Source: Flavobacterium frigoris PS1
Lineage (GTDB): Bacteria > Bacteroidota > Bacteroidia > Flavobacteriales > Flavobacteriaceae
NCBI RefSeq assembly: GCF_000252125.1
Contig: NZ_AHKF01000021.1
Location: 1-50,921, forward strand
Direction: 5' to 3'
Length of the DNA: 50,921 nt
Shown: positions 39,211 through 47,714 of the stretch, piece by piece
Numbering within the stretch: the first letter of the stretch is position 1
Layout of the letters: each line of letters begins with the position of its first letter
Made by a program: the position numbers and the translations under genes
Notes under the pieces: generated by a model
What the model was told of the DNA's origin: nothing
The model's database searches: none
Seen by the model: only the letters and a program-made list of their open reading frames with translations

Positions 39211-41097
39211 CTATATTGTTCTGACAAAATCTAAAAAGACTTTTTTATGTAGTTCCAAATCCATAGTAGGAGATAGTGATGCCCGAACAATGTAATCTTT
39301 GTCACCTTCTTTAGTTGTCCCTTGAGTAGAGGTAGCTGGTATTGTCCAGTAAACACCATTTAACTGTCCGTAGCTCACGCAGAACTTACTTTCATTAGGG
39401 ATTTCTGTAATCATTAAATGAATTAACTTCAGATTTAATTCTCTTTTATGAGCTTCTTTTTCCTCGGGAGTATTCCCTTTAGTAGGAAGATCTAATGAAA
39501 ACACAGATGGAGTAAAGCCTTGTTGCGCCAGTTCTTCTGAAACAAAATTGATTTTTGCTCCCGGCAAAACTTCGTGGATAAAATGTACAAATTCACGGGT
39601 GTTTTTATACGCATCCTTAATTCTTTGATTCATTGAAGGCAATTGCTTAGCCAATATTTCATATTGAAGAGGGGTAGCTTCATTATCGCAAAGTAGTAGG
39701 TGCTTTTCAATTTTGCCCATTAAAGCTTCAGTTTTTTTATTTCCTACACAGTAGCCAGCAGTACATTGCCCGCCACTTGGAAATTTCGAACCACTGGCAA
39801 ATGAAATTGTCCTAACATTTGAAAGTACGTCGTCTTCACCTAAAAAGTGCACATTAGGACAAAAAGTTTGGTCTAAAATAAAAACAGGGTCTATCGCAAT
39901 TGTACCAGTTGTCGTTTTGCGAATTTTACTTAATACTTCTTTTAGTTGTGTAAGATTTGGCACTTCAACTCTAGGGTTTGTTGGAATTTCAGCGATGATG
40001 TAGGGGATAGCATTTTCGCTTGCTATTTTATCTAAAATTATAGCAATACTTTGCACCATATCGTTACCACCATCTACGGCTAGATCGACAATTTCAACAT
40101 TATCAACGCTAGCAGCTACTCGCCTTGCTTGGTCATTTGTTCCACCATAACAATTGGGAGGAACAATAATTTTAATTGCCTTTCCTTTGTGTTTTTCGAG
40201 TGCGTCATCTATTAGCCCCATTAAAATCGCGTATTGAATAGACAACCCACTAGAAGCAACTAATGGCTTTGTATGTGCACAGGTAATTTCTGTAATAGAA
40301 TTTAAAACAAGTGCTTTGTTGGTGGCGACTTCTTTTTTACTAGTGTCTATAGTAGATTGCCCTATTAAAGACTCTAAGGCAACAAGACTATTGGCTGGTG
40401 TCATAGCGATGCTCTCTCTTCTTCTTACATGCTGAATTTCTGGAATATAACTTTCATTTTCTTTGCCATTTACTAACAAAACGCTTCCCAATTGACCATA
40501 AATACTAACGAAAAAGTCGATTTTTGGATCGAGATCAATTGTACTAATATTTTCTTGTTGTGAAATAAAAATAGTACTTCCTTCAAAAGCAGAAATGGCT
40601 TCTACACTCTCTACTTTGTTTAATTCAAACTTATAACCATAAACATGCTGCAGCACTTCTTTATCAAAAGCATGAGGTAACTCACCTGTGTATGCGATTT
40701 GGGTGTTTTTATTGTCTAATAAGTTTTTTCTTAAAATTGCCAAAACAGGAATCGTCTTTGATGAAAAACTGATTGCATTTTCTGGTTTAATATGTTGCAT
40801 GTGAGCAATTGCCCATTCTAGTACACAAGATAAAGGATGACCTAGTCGAATATAGTCGTAAGCAGTAGGCAATTCGCTCAGTGCTGATATTGTAGCATTA
40901 TTGTCATTATATAAAGTTTCAAACTGGTCTAAAAATTGCGTTTTAGCCAATTTTTCGTCATAAATATCTAGGCGATGGGTGGTTATATTTAACCAGCCAG
41001 TTGGCTTGTTTTTTAAAACTTCTTTAATATAATTTAGCATTTTATTCTCTTTCATAACTTCACTTTTAGATAGACCTGCAAGGTACATGAATTCCAT
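39211..41097 (-). CDS. Long-form Cys/Met-metabolism PLP enzyme
   Basis: Fold-type I PLP enzyme of the cystathionine gamma-synthase/beta-lyase group. The PLP lysine is K438 in SFASGSKFPSGGQ, and the conserved AEIPTNPRVEVPN and the following IAIDPVF are the usual active-site strand features. At 628 residues it is some 230 longer than common members (about 390), because of an N-terminal region (about 1-230) containing YDYIRLGHPLSCVLEWAI. Long forms of cystathionine gamma-synthase are known in fungi, which this layout recalls. The start is uncertain: M20 (MLNYIKEV) is also possible. The exact reaction cannot be assigned. Single gene with its own terminator. Confidence 0.75.
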   Translation of the reverse strand: MEFMYLAGLSKSEVMKENKMLNYIKEVLKNKPTGWLNITTHRLDIYDEKLAKTQFLDQFETLYNDNNATISALSELPTAYDYIRLGHPLSCVLEWAIAHMQHIKPENAISFSSKTIPVLAILRKNLLDNKNTQIAYTGELPHAFDKEVLQHVYGYKFELNKVESVEAISAFEGSTIFISQQENISTIDLDPKIDFFVSIYGQLGSVLLVNGKENESYIPEIQHVRRRESIAMTPANSLVALESLIGQSTIDTSKKEVATNKALVLNSITEITCAHTKPLVASSGLSIQYAILMGLIDDALEKHKGKAIKIIVPPNCYGGTNDQARRVAASVDNVEIVDLAVDGGNDMVQSIAIILDKIASENAIPYIIAEIPTNPRVEVPNLTQLKEVLSKIRKTTTGTIAIDPVFILDQTFCPNVHFLGEDDVLSNVRTISFASGSKFPSGGQCTAGYCVGNKKTEALMGKIEKHLLLCDNEATPLQYEILAKQLPSMNQRIKDAYKNTREFVHFIHEVLPGAKINFVSEELAQQGFTPSVFSLDLPTKGNTPEEKEAHKRELNLKLIHLMITEIPNESKFCVSYGQLNGVYWTIPATSTQGTTKEGDKDYIVRASLSPTMDLELHKKVFLDFVRTI

Positions 41098-41232
41098 TTA
41101 TTCTAAAAATGTAACAAGATGTTTTTGTAGCATTTTGTCTAAAGTTCCTGTAACTTCAGATGTGTTTAAGACGCGTTGATTTGTTGAAAATTTTTAGTGC
41201 AGAAGAAGTTTACTATCGAAATGCAATAGTTC

Positions 41233-41880
41233 TTATAAAATCGAAATTAAATCTAAAGGATGGTCTAAAACTTTTTGTGCGCCATTGGATAACAATTCTT
41301 CTTTAGTTCTATATCCCCAGGATACACCTACGGCATACATATTGGCATTTGTAGCTGTTTGCATATCAATATCTGAATCTCCTACAAAAATGATTTCTTC
41401 GGGTTTCAATTTTAACTTTTCGCTTATTGCTATAGCTTTAAATGGATTGGGCTTTTTAAGTGGTTCATCAGTCAAACCAACTATTGGATTAAAATAGTTA
41501 GGAAATAGAGCAGTAGTAATTTCTTGAGTTAAATCCTCCGCTTTATTTGAAAATACACTTAGTTTAATATCACGCTCAATTAATTGATCCAATAATTCAA
41601 AAATCCCGTCATATTGTTTTGTTTTACGTGTACAAATAGTTCGATATTCTTGTACCATCAAATGGTAACAACGATCAATTTGGTTTGCATCGTTATGGTT
41701 TCCAGGCAAGGCTTTACTAACCAAATTCCTAAGGCCGCTACCAATAAAATATTGAAAATCTTGATAACTATGAGTAGAGTAGTCAAGGCTTTGCAATACA
41801 TTATTCATAGCATCCGCGATATCTTCAAGCGAATTAACTAATGTTCCGTCTAAATCAAAAATTATTCCTTTAAATCTCAT
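41233..41880 (-). CDS. HAD-superfamily phosphatase, phosphoglycolate phosphatase-like
   Basis: Cytoplasmic haloacid-dehalogenase phosphatase of 215 residues. Motif I is FDLDGTLVNS with nucleophile D9 and acid D11, motif II is SVFSNK, the motif III lysine is in KKPNPF, and motif IV is FVGDSDIDMQTA. A helical cap occupies about residues 16-85, as in Gph. Phosphoglycolate from DNA repair is the usual Gph substrate, but other sugar phosphates are possible. The neighbours give no clear hint. Confidence 0.85.
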   Translation of the reverse strand: MRFKGIIFDLDGTLVNSLEDIADAMNNVLQSLDYSTHSYQDFQYFIGSGLRNLVSKALPGNHNDANQIDRCYHLMVQEYRTICTRKTKQYDGIFELLDQLIERDIKLSVFSNKAEDLTQEITTALFPNYFNPIVGLTDEPLKKPNPFKAIAISEKLKLKPEEIIFVGDSDIDMQTATNANMYAVGVSWGYRTKEELLSNGAQKVLDHPLDLISIL

Positions 41881-42026
41881 TTGTTACTTTTTTATTTAAT
41901 CGAAAGGATATGTATTTCAATTATGTTGTCGTTTCGCTCAAAGATAGGAATATTGTTATTTTTAGTCTACCCTTTTTTATTTATTCTTGTTTTAAAGTTG
42001 CGCGGCATTATGATAATTAAACGAAT

Positions 42027-42824
42027 CTACCACCAAACAATAAAAAAAGATAAATAGGTTTCCTTATATTTTTGCCAGCACAATAATGCTTGTTTTTCTT
42101 GTATGCTTGTAGCAATTTTATTTTCGATACTTTTATAATCGGTCCAAATTTCATTTTGCGAAGGATCCATTCCCCATTCTTTTTTTGAAGGTAAATAATA
42201 CACTTTTTCTACATTATCAAGGCTAATAAAAGTCTTTGAATCTAAATAATAGCCTTTAATAGCTTTCTCGTAAGCGGGGTCTACTTTTGTTTTAAATGCA
42301 TAGGGAACAAACAATGAAACTAGCAAACATAAGGATTGAGAAACGCGGTTGATGTCGATACTATCAAAGTTTACAGCTGTAATGCTGTGGTACAATAAAG
42401 GAAATTGTTTTGTTTTTAATTTTTCTAATTTCTCGCTTAACGAATCGTTTCTATTGGGACCTATCCAGTTATTTATGGCCTCCGAAGAGATTGTAGGGTC
42501 AAAAAGGTAAAATTTATAAGCTAGTTCCAAGTGAATTATCTTGTTTTCTTTGACGTTTTCAATGATGAAATCAATTTCTCCTATGGTTTTTTGCTTTTCA
42601 ATTATTTGAGAATTTTCATAAACTACTTTGTAATTTGTGGAGGCTTGAATCAATTCAGAAACAATTTTTTCGGCTAAATGCCCTAATCTTATATTAGTTG
42701 GTAATTGGAAATCCAACTCATTTGGAAGGATTAATACTGACAAATCAAAAGTAGGTAAAGCAGTAACTGAAGAGTCCAAACTATCCGCTTTTAAAATTGA
42801 CGCTATTCTCGATTTAGAGTTCAT
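42027..42824 (-). CDS. DUF1853 family protein
   Basis: Protein of 265 residues recognised as DUF1853 by GEIDFIIENV, HLELAYKFYLFDP and WIGPNRNDSLSEKLEKLKTKQFPLL. The E-D...E-x-K-like arrangement (GEIDFI..LELAYKF) resembles a PD-(D/E)XK nuclease-like core, as noted for this family, but activity is not established. It is the last backbone gene before the cassette array; its start lies about 300 bases from the first repeat. Confidence 0.75.
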   Translation of the reverse strand: MNSKSRIASILKADSLDSSVTALPTFDLSVLILPNELDFQLPTNIRLGHLAEKIVSELIQASTNYKVVYENSQIIEKQKTIGEIDFIIENVKENKIIHLELAYKFYLFDPTISSEAINNWIGPNRNDSLSEKLEKLKTKQFPLLYHSITAVNFDSIDINRVSQSLCLLVSLFVPYAFKTKVDPAYEKAIKGYYLDSKTFISLDNVEKVYYLPSKKEWGMDPSQNEIWTDYKSIENKIATSIQEKQALLCWQKYKETYLSFFIVWW

Positions 42825-43123
42825 TTTATATGGAATTACTATTTTATTGAAAGGTAGTAAATATTTGGAATTTAAGTCGAGAAGTCCAGCAGATCTAGTT
42901 AAACCTAAAGCTTGTTTGCAACGGATATCCGCTTAGTTCTACTAGTTCATTTAGCAGAGAGACCCAAATGATAACTACAAAGAGATGCTAAATTTTAACT
43001 TGTAGATAACAAATATTAAATATGGCAGAAATCAAAATGTAAGCATTTTGTCATTGCGAATTGTTCACAGTTGGGGAAAGCAATGGCATCCTGTATTTTG
43101 ATTACAATTGGTTTTGATTTTGT
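42825..43123. other. Gap between the backbone and the cassette array
   Basis: No gene is seen in these 299 bases. Around 43049-43090 the sequence TCATTGCGAA followed by GGGGAAAGCAATGGCATCC is reminiscent of dispersed repeats of the TCATTGCGAGG..AAGCAATC type found in several phyla, here degenerate. It may mark the left edge of the accessory region. Confidence 0.3.
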
Positions 43124-43219
43124 TTGTTATCCTACAATGCGGTAGGGTGAGTACTAATTTACAAGTAAAAAACTATCTTTAAAATAAGTCTAAGCCCACA
43201 ATTTTGCTAAAAGCCTGTT
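43124..43219 (-). repeat. attC-like site S1, family 2, degenerate
   Basis: The right core GCCTGTTG (43214-43220) and a family-2 left arm (CCTACAATGCGG..TACTAA) are recognisable, but the AACGTT core is lost. It is the left edge of the array. Confidence 0.5.
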
Positions 43220-43239
43220 GGAGGTAGACATTTTTTCCA

Positions 43240-43752
43240 TTAGTCTGTTAGATTTAAATCTTTTCTTAATTCGTATTCAACTTCATTGTCGTCCAAATCT
43301 GCAATTTTAATAAAGTTAAGTTTCTCAATAAGTTTTATTGCTTTTTGATTTTGTTTAGTTGTTATAGCCCAAATGCGTTTTAGTCCAATATTATTTAGTC
43401 CAAATTGAATTGCTAATAACATTGCAAAAGTCATATAACCTTGTCTACGGTATTGAGCTAATAAAACACAACCCATTTCTCCTTCGCCTTTGTCAAGTCC
43501 ACGATAATAACCGCAAGTTCCAACAATTTTATTTGTTAATTTGTCTACAATACCCCAGTGTATTGAATTTCCGTTGCTATAGTCCACATTTATTTCGGCT
43601 TGCATTTCTATTGCTTGTGTCAGTGTTGTAGCTTGAATAGAGTCGTAGAATGAAATTTCAATAATGTCATTGATGTCGGAAAACTGAATTTGTCGCAACA
43701 ATATTTTGTCGTCCGAAATACTTGGAAAATTGTCGTACGGTGGAAGTCTCAT
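43240..43752 (-). CDS. Cassette 1: GNAT acetyltransferase (RimJ/RimL-like)
   Basis: N-acetyltransferase of 170 residues using acetyl-CoA. The fold is visible from KILLRQIQFSDINDIIEI through WGIVDKLTNKIVGTCGYY and the acetyl-CoA loop AQYRRQGYMTFAM to the final NQKAIKLIEKLNF, as in RimJ/RimL-type GNATs that modify protein N-termini or small molecules. It is cytoplasmic. It lies between sites S1 and S2, the oldest-looking part of the array; end complementarity of this unit is weak (about 6/9). Target unknown. Confidence 0.85.
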   Translation of the reverse strand: MRLPPYDNFPSISDDKILLRQIQFSDINDIIEISFYDSIQATTLTQAIEMQAEINVDYSNGNSIHWGIVDKLTNKIVGTCGYYRGLDKGEGEMGCVLLAQYRRQGYMTFAMLLAIQFGLNNIGLKRIWAITTKQNQKAIKLIEKLNFIKIADLDDNEVEYELRKDLNLTD

Positions 43753-43787
43753 TTTGTTTGTTGTAGTGTTTGTATGTGCTTACCGCT

Positions 43788-43910
43788 AAAGTTTTGCGGC
43801 TTGGCTATGTAGCGTATTAAGGAAGCTTAAACTTTCGGTTAATGAATAATTGCAAGTACAAAACTATCTTTAAATTAAGCCTAAATCCACCATATTACAA
43901 AATGTCTGTT
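43788..43910 (-). repeat. attC-like site S2, family 2, degenerate
   Basis: It runs from AAAGTTTTGCGGC to TGTCTGTT, 123 bases, with the family-2 segment ACTATCTTTAAATTAAGCCTAA also seen in S1. The left core reads AAAGTT instead of AACGTT. Confidence 0.6.
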
Positions 43911-43928
43911 GTTTGCTGTTTTTTATAT

Positions 43929-45032
43929 TTACTCTAATGCTTTAATAAATTGTTTCATTTCTTTCATTGTACCAATTGTAATTCTTGACCATTTTCCTTT
44001 TTCTTCATAAATTTTAGTTCCTAGAATATTATTCTTTTTTAATTGCTCAAAAAGGTCTTTGTTGTAATTCTCTAATGAAAAATAAACAAAGTTTGTGTGC
44101 GACGGAATACAACGTATTTTTAAATTCTCCAATTGATCAACTGTAAATTTTCGTACTTCATTATTAAATGTAATAGTATCTGTTACAAATTTATCATCCT
44201 TTAATGACGCTAAAGCTGCTGAAGCCGAGACAACACTTACACTACCATTTGTGGCAAATTGCAATTGACTTATTTCCTTAATGGTATCGGGATGTGCTAT
44301 TGCATATCCAATACGTGAACCTGCTAAGGCATATATTTTTGAAAAGGTTTTGGCAATAATTAAGTTTTTATTCTCCGTTACAAGATTTGCAAGTGAGGGT
44401 TGGTCGGTAAAATCTAGGTACGCTTCATCTACTAAAACTTTCGTCCTTTTTGTGGCTTCATTTATGAAATTTAGAAGTTCTTCACTTGCACAAATTGTTC
44501 CCGTTGGGTTATTAGGATTGCATATATAAATCATTTTCGTATCAGTGTCAATTGCATGTAACATTGCAGATAAATCATGTTTTTTATCTGCTGTTAATGG
44601 GATTGCAATTTTTTTAAGACCTGCATTTTCAGCTGTTATTGTCCAATAATCAAAGGTAGTTTCCGCAATAATTAAATTTCCTGATTTTTTAGAACAATAC
44701 AAGGCAACTAAATTTAAAATTTCGGATGAACCCGCACCTAATAATATGTTTTGGGCGGTTAAATTATGCTTTACGGCAATTTTTTCAATTAGTTCGTCTA
44801 ACATTTCCCAATTATAACGATTGCTTATATTTATGTTTTTCAACATAGCATTTTTTGCTAATGTCGATGGACCATAAGGATTTTCATTAGACCTTAAACG
44901 AATTGGGATTAAATTATTTTTATCATCAATTATGTTTTCTGATTTTGGAATTGCAAAATTCTCTAATGGTATAATTCCAATACCTACAAATGCTAATGCA
45001 GTTTGTTTTAACCAATTTCTTCGGTTATTCAT
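43929..45032 (-). CDS. Cassette 2: HisC-like aminotransferase with Tat signal
   Basis: PLP-dependent class I/II aminotransferase of 367 residues, closest in pattern to histidinol-phosphate aminotransferases. It has RLRSNENPYGPS, YICNPNNPTGT, D202 in VDEAYLDF and the PLP lysine K232 in KTFSKIYALAGSRIGY. Unlike HisC it begins with a twin-arginine export signal (NNRRNWLKQTALAFVGIG), so it should act in the periplasm, where its substrate is unknown. No histidine genes are nearby. It fills the cassette between S2 and S3, whose ends still match 7 of 11. Confidence 0.85.
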   Translation of the reverse strand: MNNRRNWLKQTALAFVGIGIIPLENFAIPKSENIIDDKNNLIPIRLRSNENPYGPSTLAKNAMLKNINISNRYNWEMLDELIEKIAVKHNLTAQNILLGAGSSEILNLVALYCSKKSGNLIIAETTFDYWTITAENAGLKKIAIPLTADKKHDLSAMLHAIDTDTKMIYICNPNNPTGTICASEELLNFINEATKRTKVLVDEAYLDFTDQPSLANLVTENKNLIIAKTFSKIYALAGSRIGYAIAHPDTIKEISQLQFATNGSVSVVSASAALASLKDDKFVTDTITFNNEVRKFTVDQLENLKIRCIPSHTNFVYFSLENYNKDLFEQLKKNNILGTKIYEEKGKWSRITIGTMKEMKQFIKALE

Positions 45033-45145
45033 AATATTTAATTAAAAATGTTAAACACAATATTTTAATATTACTCAATATGTCTATTATTTTTAAATTT
45101 GTTACAATCTTCCCCTTGTATTTCTGTCGCTCGAAAATAGCACAT

Positions 45146-45261
45146 ACCTTCCCGCTGCTTTGAGATGGTGTGAGGTTCGTAACCACTCAGTTTTCGGTTT
45201 AACGAAAACTTGATGCGAGACCGTAATTCCACTAAACTCCAGCTAGCTCAAAATGGCGGTT
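45146..45261 (-). repeat. attC-like site S3, family 1
   Basis: 116 bases from ACCTTC to GGCGGTT. It contains the family-1 inner hairpin (TTTTCGG..CGAAAACTTGATGCGA) and arms TTTGAGATGG / CCAGCTAGCTCAAAA. The left core is altered (ACC for AAC). Confidence 0.8.
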
Positions 45262-45275
45262 GGCGGTTCGTTGTT

Positions 45276-46127
45276 TTATTCAAGTATTAATGTTCCGTCT
45301 TCTGATAAAATTATTTTACCAGCTTTTTCAATTTCAAGCGTAATGTCTGGCGAATTTTCCTCGACAATAATATTTCTGTAAATTATGTAGGTATACTTTC
45401 CTTGAACAAAAGTAATAGAGTGATTTCCACCATTTCCATCAAACTCTAATTCTCCATCGTTCAAGACTATGTCTGGTTTTGAAGTTTCTTTTTCACTTAT
45501 TTTCCAGGAAGCATATCTGTATTTGTGATTAGTAACCTTATCAATTCTAATTAGATAATTTGTCGTCTTTATTTTGTAAGTCGGGCTTTCGAAAGTTTTT
45601 AGTGAATTGTATAAGTATTCTTTTTCTCTGTCTATTAAATCTTTCCTTAGTTTTTTTTCAAAATCGCTTTGATAGTTAATCGCTGTTATTATTCCGTCAG
45701 AATTAGCCATCCACAAAACACCATTGTCTAACATTATACCTCTCCAACCGACTTCTGACCATTGCTTGATTTCAGAATTAGCAATTTTGTCAATTAGAAC
45801 TTGGTCAAAAACTTCACTAAACCTTTTCTTAAATTCTTTTTGGTTCTTAATAGGTGGTATTGGATATGCTCTGTATAACGGGAAATTAATTATACTTGAA
45901 ATTTTTTCAATGTTTTTCGCCTTGAATAAAGTAATAACATTATTTATACTGTCTATTTTGTAGTCTTCAAGTTTTTCATTGTCTTCAGACTTTTCTTGTT
46001 TAGGCATCCTATTGTTTGTTGTGTCAGCCGATTTTTTATCTGTTGCTGACGTGTTTTTATTTCTCGGTTGGTTACACCCGAAAAGCAAAAGTCCAAATAC
46101 TATAAATATCAATTTTAAAATTTTCAT
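45276..46127 (-). CDS. Cassette 3: lipoprotein of unknown function
   Basis: Exported lipoprotein of 283 residues. The chosen ATG at 46127 gives MKILKLIFIVFGLLLFGC with a clear lipobox; a frame open from a GTG at 46163 adds 12 charged residues that begin at the recombination core and do not look like protein start. After a Lys/Ser/Asp-rich linker (about 19-55) come a probable helical-beta domain with RIDKVTNHKYRYASW, and a C-terminal beta domain with LNDGELEFDGNGGNHSITF. I do not recognise the family. The cassette ends are complementary at 8 of 9 bases. Confidence 0.75.
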   Translation of the reverse strand: MKILKLIFIVFGLLLFGCNQPRNKNTSATDKKSADTTNNRMPKQEKSEDNEKLEDYKIDSINNVITLFKAKNIEKISSIINFPLYRAYPIPPIKNQKEFKKRFSEVFDQVLIDKIANSEIKQWSEVGWRGIMLDNGVLWMANSDGIITAINYQSDFEKKLRKDLIDREKEYLYNSLKTFESPTYKIKTTNYLIRIDKVTNHKYRYASWKISEKETSKPDIVLNDGELEFDGNGGNHSITFVQGKYTYIIYRNIIVEENSPDITLEIEKAGKIILSEDGTLILE

Positions 46128-46173
46128 TTCTTTTTCATTTCTTTTTCTGCTCGTTTGTTCCACAATGACCGCT

Positions 46174-46296
46174 AACGTTCTGGCACTACAGCGGGTTTGG
46201 TATTAAATTAAGCCCTATTTTCGGATTTGCAAAACTTCCAAATACAAAACCAACTTTCCATTAAGCCAAATACCTAAATCAGTTGTAGTGGCTGTT
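46174..46296 (-). repeat. attC-like site S4, family 2
   Basis: 123 bases, AACGTTCTGGCACTACAG to TGTAGTGGCTGTT. CACTACA pairs with TGTAGTG and AAC with GTT, leaving unequal spacers (GTTCTGG against GGC), as expected for extrahelical bases of attC sites. The stop codon of cassette 4 overlaps its right end. Confidence 0.85.
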
Positions 46297-46969
46297 ATGC
46301 CTTGTTTTTCTTTTTCTCCTCAATTATTTTTTCCACTAAATCCCGGAACGTTTTCACTTCTCCGATTAGTAATTCTTGTATTTCAGGTTCAAAAATGTTA
46401 ATTGATTTCCAAAATCCTTTTGTTCTTGTTTTGGCTCTTATTTTCGTTTCAATTTTTTCTATTGGTCTTGTCCCTGTCAAAGTAATTTCTTCCAAAACTG
46501 GTGAAAAATATTTATCCATATATTCAACCAAACTTGAAGAAGGCTTGAGTTCCGAAACATCAACACCTTTTTGTTTTAAGTTTCTTTTTATCGTCAAAAA
46601 TACACCCGCTTTAATACAAGGTTGTCCAAATAGTTTCTTTGGTTCGTAACCTTCTTTTACTGCGTGATTGGAAATTAGTTCACAAACATCAATTAGTTTT
46701 CTGCTTTTTGCGGGTTCTAAATTGTCAAACCATTCTTTTTCGGTTATGTCAATTCGGAATTCTTGATTAAGAAATTCACCTAGTTTCTTCCATTCTAATA
46801 AGTCGTTAGCCCATCTCCATTCTCTTATTGTCATTTCTGCTGTTATTTCTGCCCACGGGTCTGCTTCGCAGTCAAGTGGACTACAAAGTCTATGTTGTTC
46901 TTTGAAAATTTCAAGAACTTCTTCTGTCGAATATTTTTCTGTAGTTTCTTTCATTTCAAAATAAGGCAT
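46295..46969 (-). CDS. Cassette 4: protein of unknown function, ORF spans the whole cassette
   Basis: Cytoplasmic, charged protein of up to 224 residues, ending in the lysine-rich EEKKKNKA; no signal peptide or membrane segment. Motifs such as ITAEMTIREWRWANDLLEWKKLGEFLN do not identify a family for me. The TAA stop lies within the core GTTATGCC at 46294-46301, and the longest start, ATG at 46969, lies within the matching core at 46965-46972. A start at M6 (46954) is possible. The coding region therefore fills the cassette almost completely, and its first and last codons are made of recombination-site sequence. Confidence 0.75.
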   Translation of the reverse strand: MPYFEMKETTEKYSTEEVLEIFKEQHRLCSPLDCEADPWAEITAEMTIREWRWANDLLEWKKLGEFLNQEFRIDITEKEWFDNLEPAKSRKLIDVCELISNHAVKEGYEPKKLFGQPCIKAGVFLTIKRNLKQKGVDVSELKPSSSLVEYMDKYFSPVLEEITLTGTRPIEKIETKIRAKTRTKGFWKSINIFEPEIQELLIGEVKTFRDLVEKIIEEKKKNKA

Positions 46970-47094
46970 AACGTTCTGGGACTACAGCGGGTTTGGGACT
47001 AAATTAAGCCCATTCTTCGGATTTGCCAAATATTCCCAAATACAAAACCATTTTTAAATTCAGCCAAATGCCCAAATCTTGTGTAACGGCTGTT
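46970..47094 (-). repeat. attC-like site S5, family 2
   Basis: 125 bases from AACGTTCTGGGACTACAG to ACGGCTGTT, closely similar to S4. The outer bases GGCAT on the left belong to cassette 4 and ACGAGCA on the right to cassette 5. Confidence 0.85.
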
Positions 47095-47102
47095 ACGAGC
47101 AG

Positions 47103-47534
47103 TTATTGTTTTGCGAGACCACAATATATAGTGTGTTTTCGGCGGATATCTTTGACCCAATACTTCTTTCTGTTGATGTTTTTCTCAAATAAGTCCTTAT
47201 TGAGAATTAAAATTTCCCATTGATAGTATTTGCTTTCATAAAGTTGTAAATCCCAATCATACGTTCTGTCAAATACACCTTCTCCTGGAAAATCGTTGCA
47301 AATAGTGGCTGCATATATTTTGTCACCAAAGATTTTTTTATCTTCTGGTAGCAGAACGTCAAATTCTAATATAACTGCATTTTTCTTTGAGTCTTTTTTG
47401 TCACAGGCATCGTAAGAAATTGATTTTACAAGTTTGACTTTTATGACTTTATCTTCAAAAGGGATATTCTGATTTTGAGCTTTGACATTAAAGCTTACAA
47501 ATAAAAATAGTAATGTTATAATAATCTTTTTCAT
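47103..47534 (-). CDS. Cassette 5: small secreted protein of unknown function
   Basis: Protein of 143 residues with a signal peptide (MKKIIITLLFLFVSFNVKAQ) and a compact beta-rich domain. It contains four cysteines in the mature part, in YDACDKK, ATICND and HTIYCGLAKQ, some of which might form disulfides. I do not recognise the family. The stop is 9 bases from the recombination core. Cassette ends match 9 of 10. Confidence 0.75.
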   Translation of the reverse strand: MKKIIITLLFLFVSFNVKAQNQNIPFEDKVIKVKLVKSISYDACDKKDSKKNAVILEFDVLLPEDKKIFGDKIYAATICNDFPGEGVFDRTYDWDLQLYESKYYQWEILILNKDLFEKNINRKKYWVKDIRRKHTIYCGLAKQ

Positions 47535-47544
47535 AATTGCTGGT

Positions 47545-47660
47545 AACGGATCGCCACTTAGCGATGTTGCAAACTTCGTAACCGCTCAATTTTCGGATTA
47601 ACGAAAACTTGATGCGAAATGATAATTCCACTAAATTCCAGATAGCTCAAAATGGCTGTT
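47545..47660 (-). repeat. attC-like site S6, family 1
   Basis: 116 bases. Inner part identical in layout to S3, S7 and S10, but the left arm reads AACGGATCGCC in place of AACGTTATGCC, a local replacement. Confidence 0.82.
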
Positions 47661-47714
47661 GGCAGATCGGTTTTTCTTTTGAAAGGAATTTTTCAATTTC
47701 AGAACATTTTGAAT

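Noticed and set aside
47023..47223. Plus-strand ORF over site S5
   Set aside because: It overlaps the attC-like site and the antisense of the cassette 5 gene; its composition follows from the repeat.
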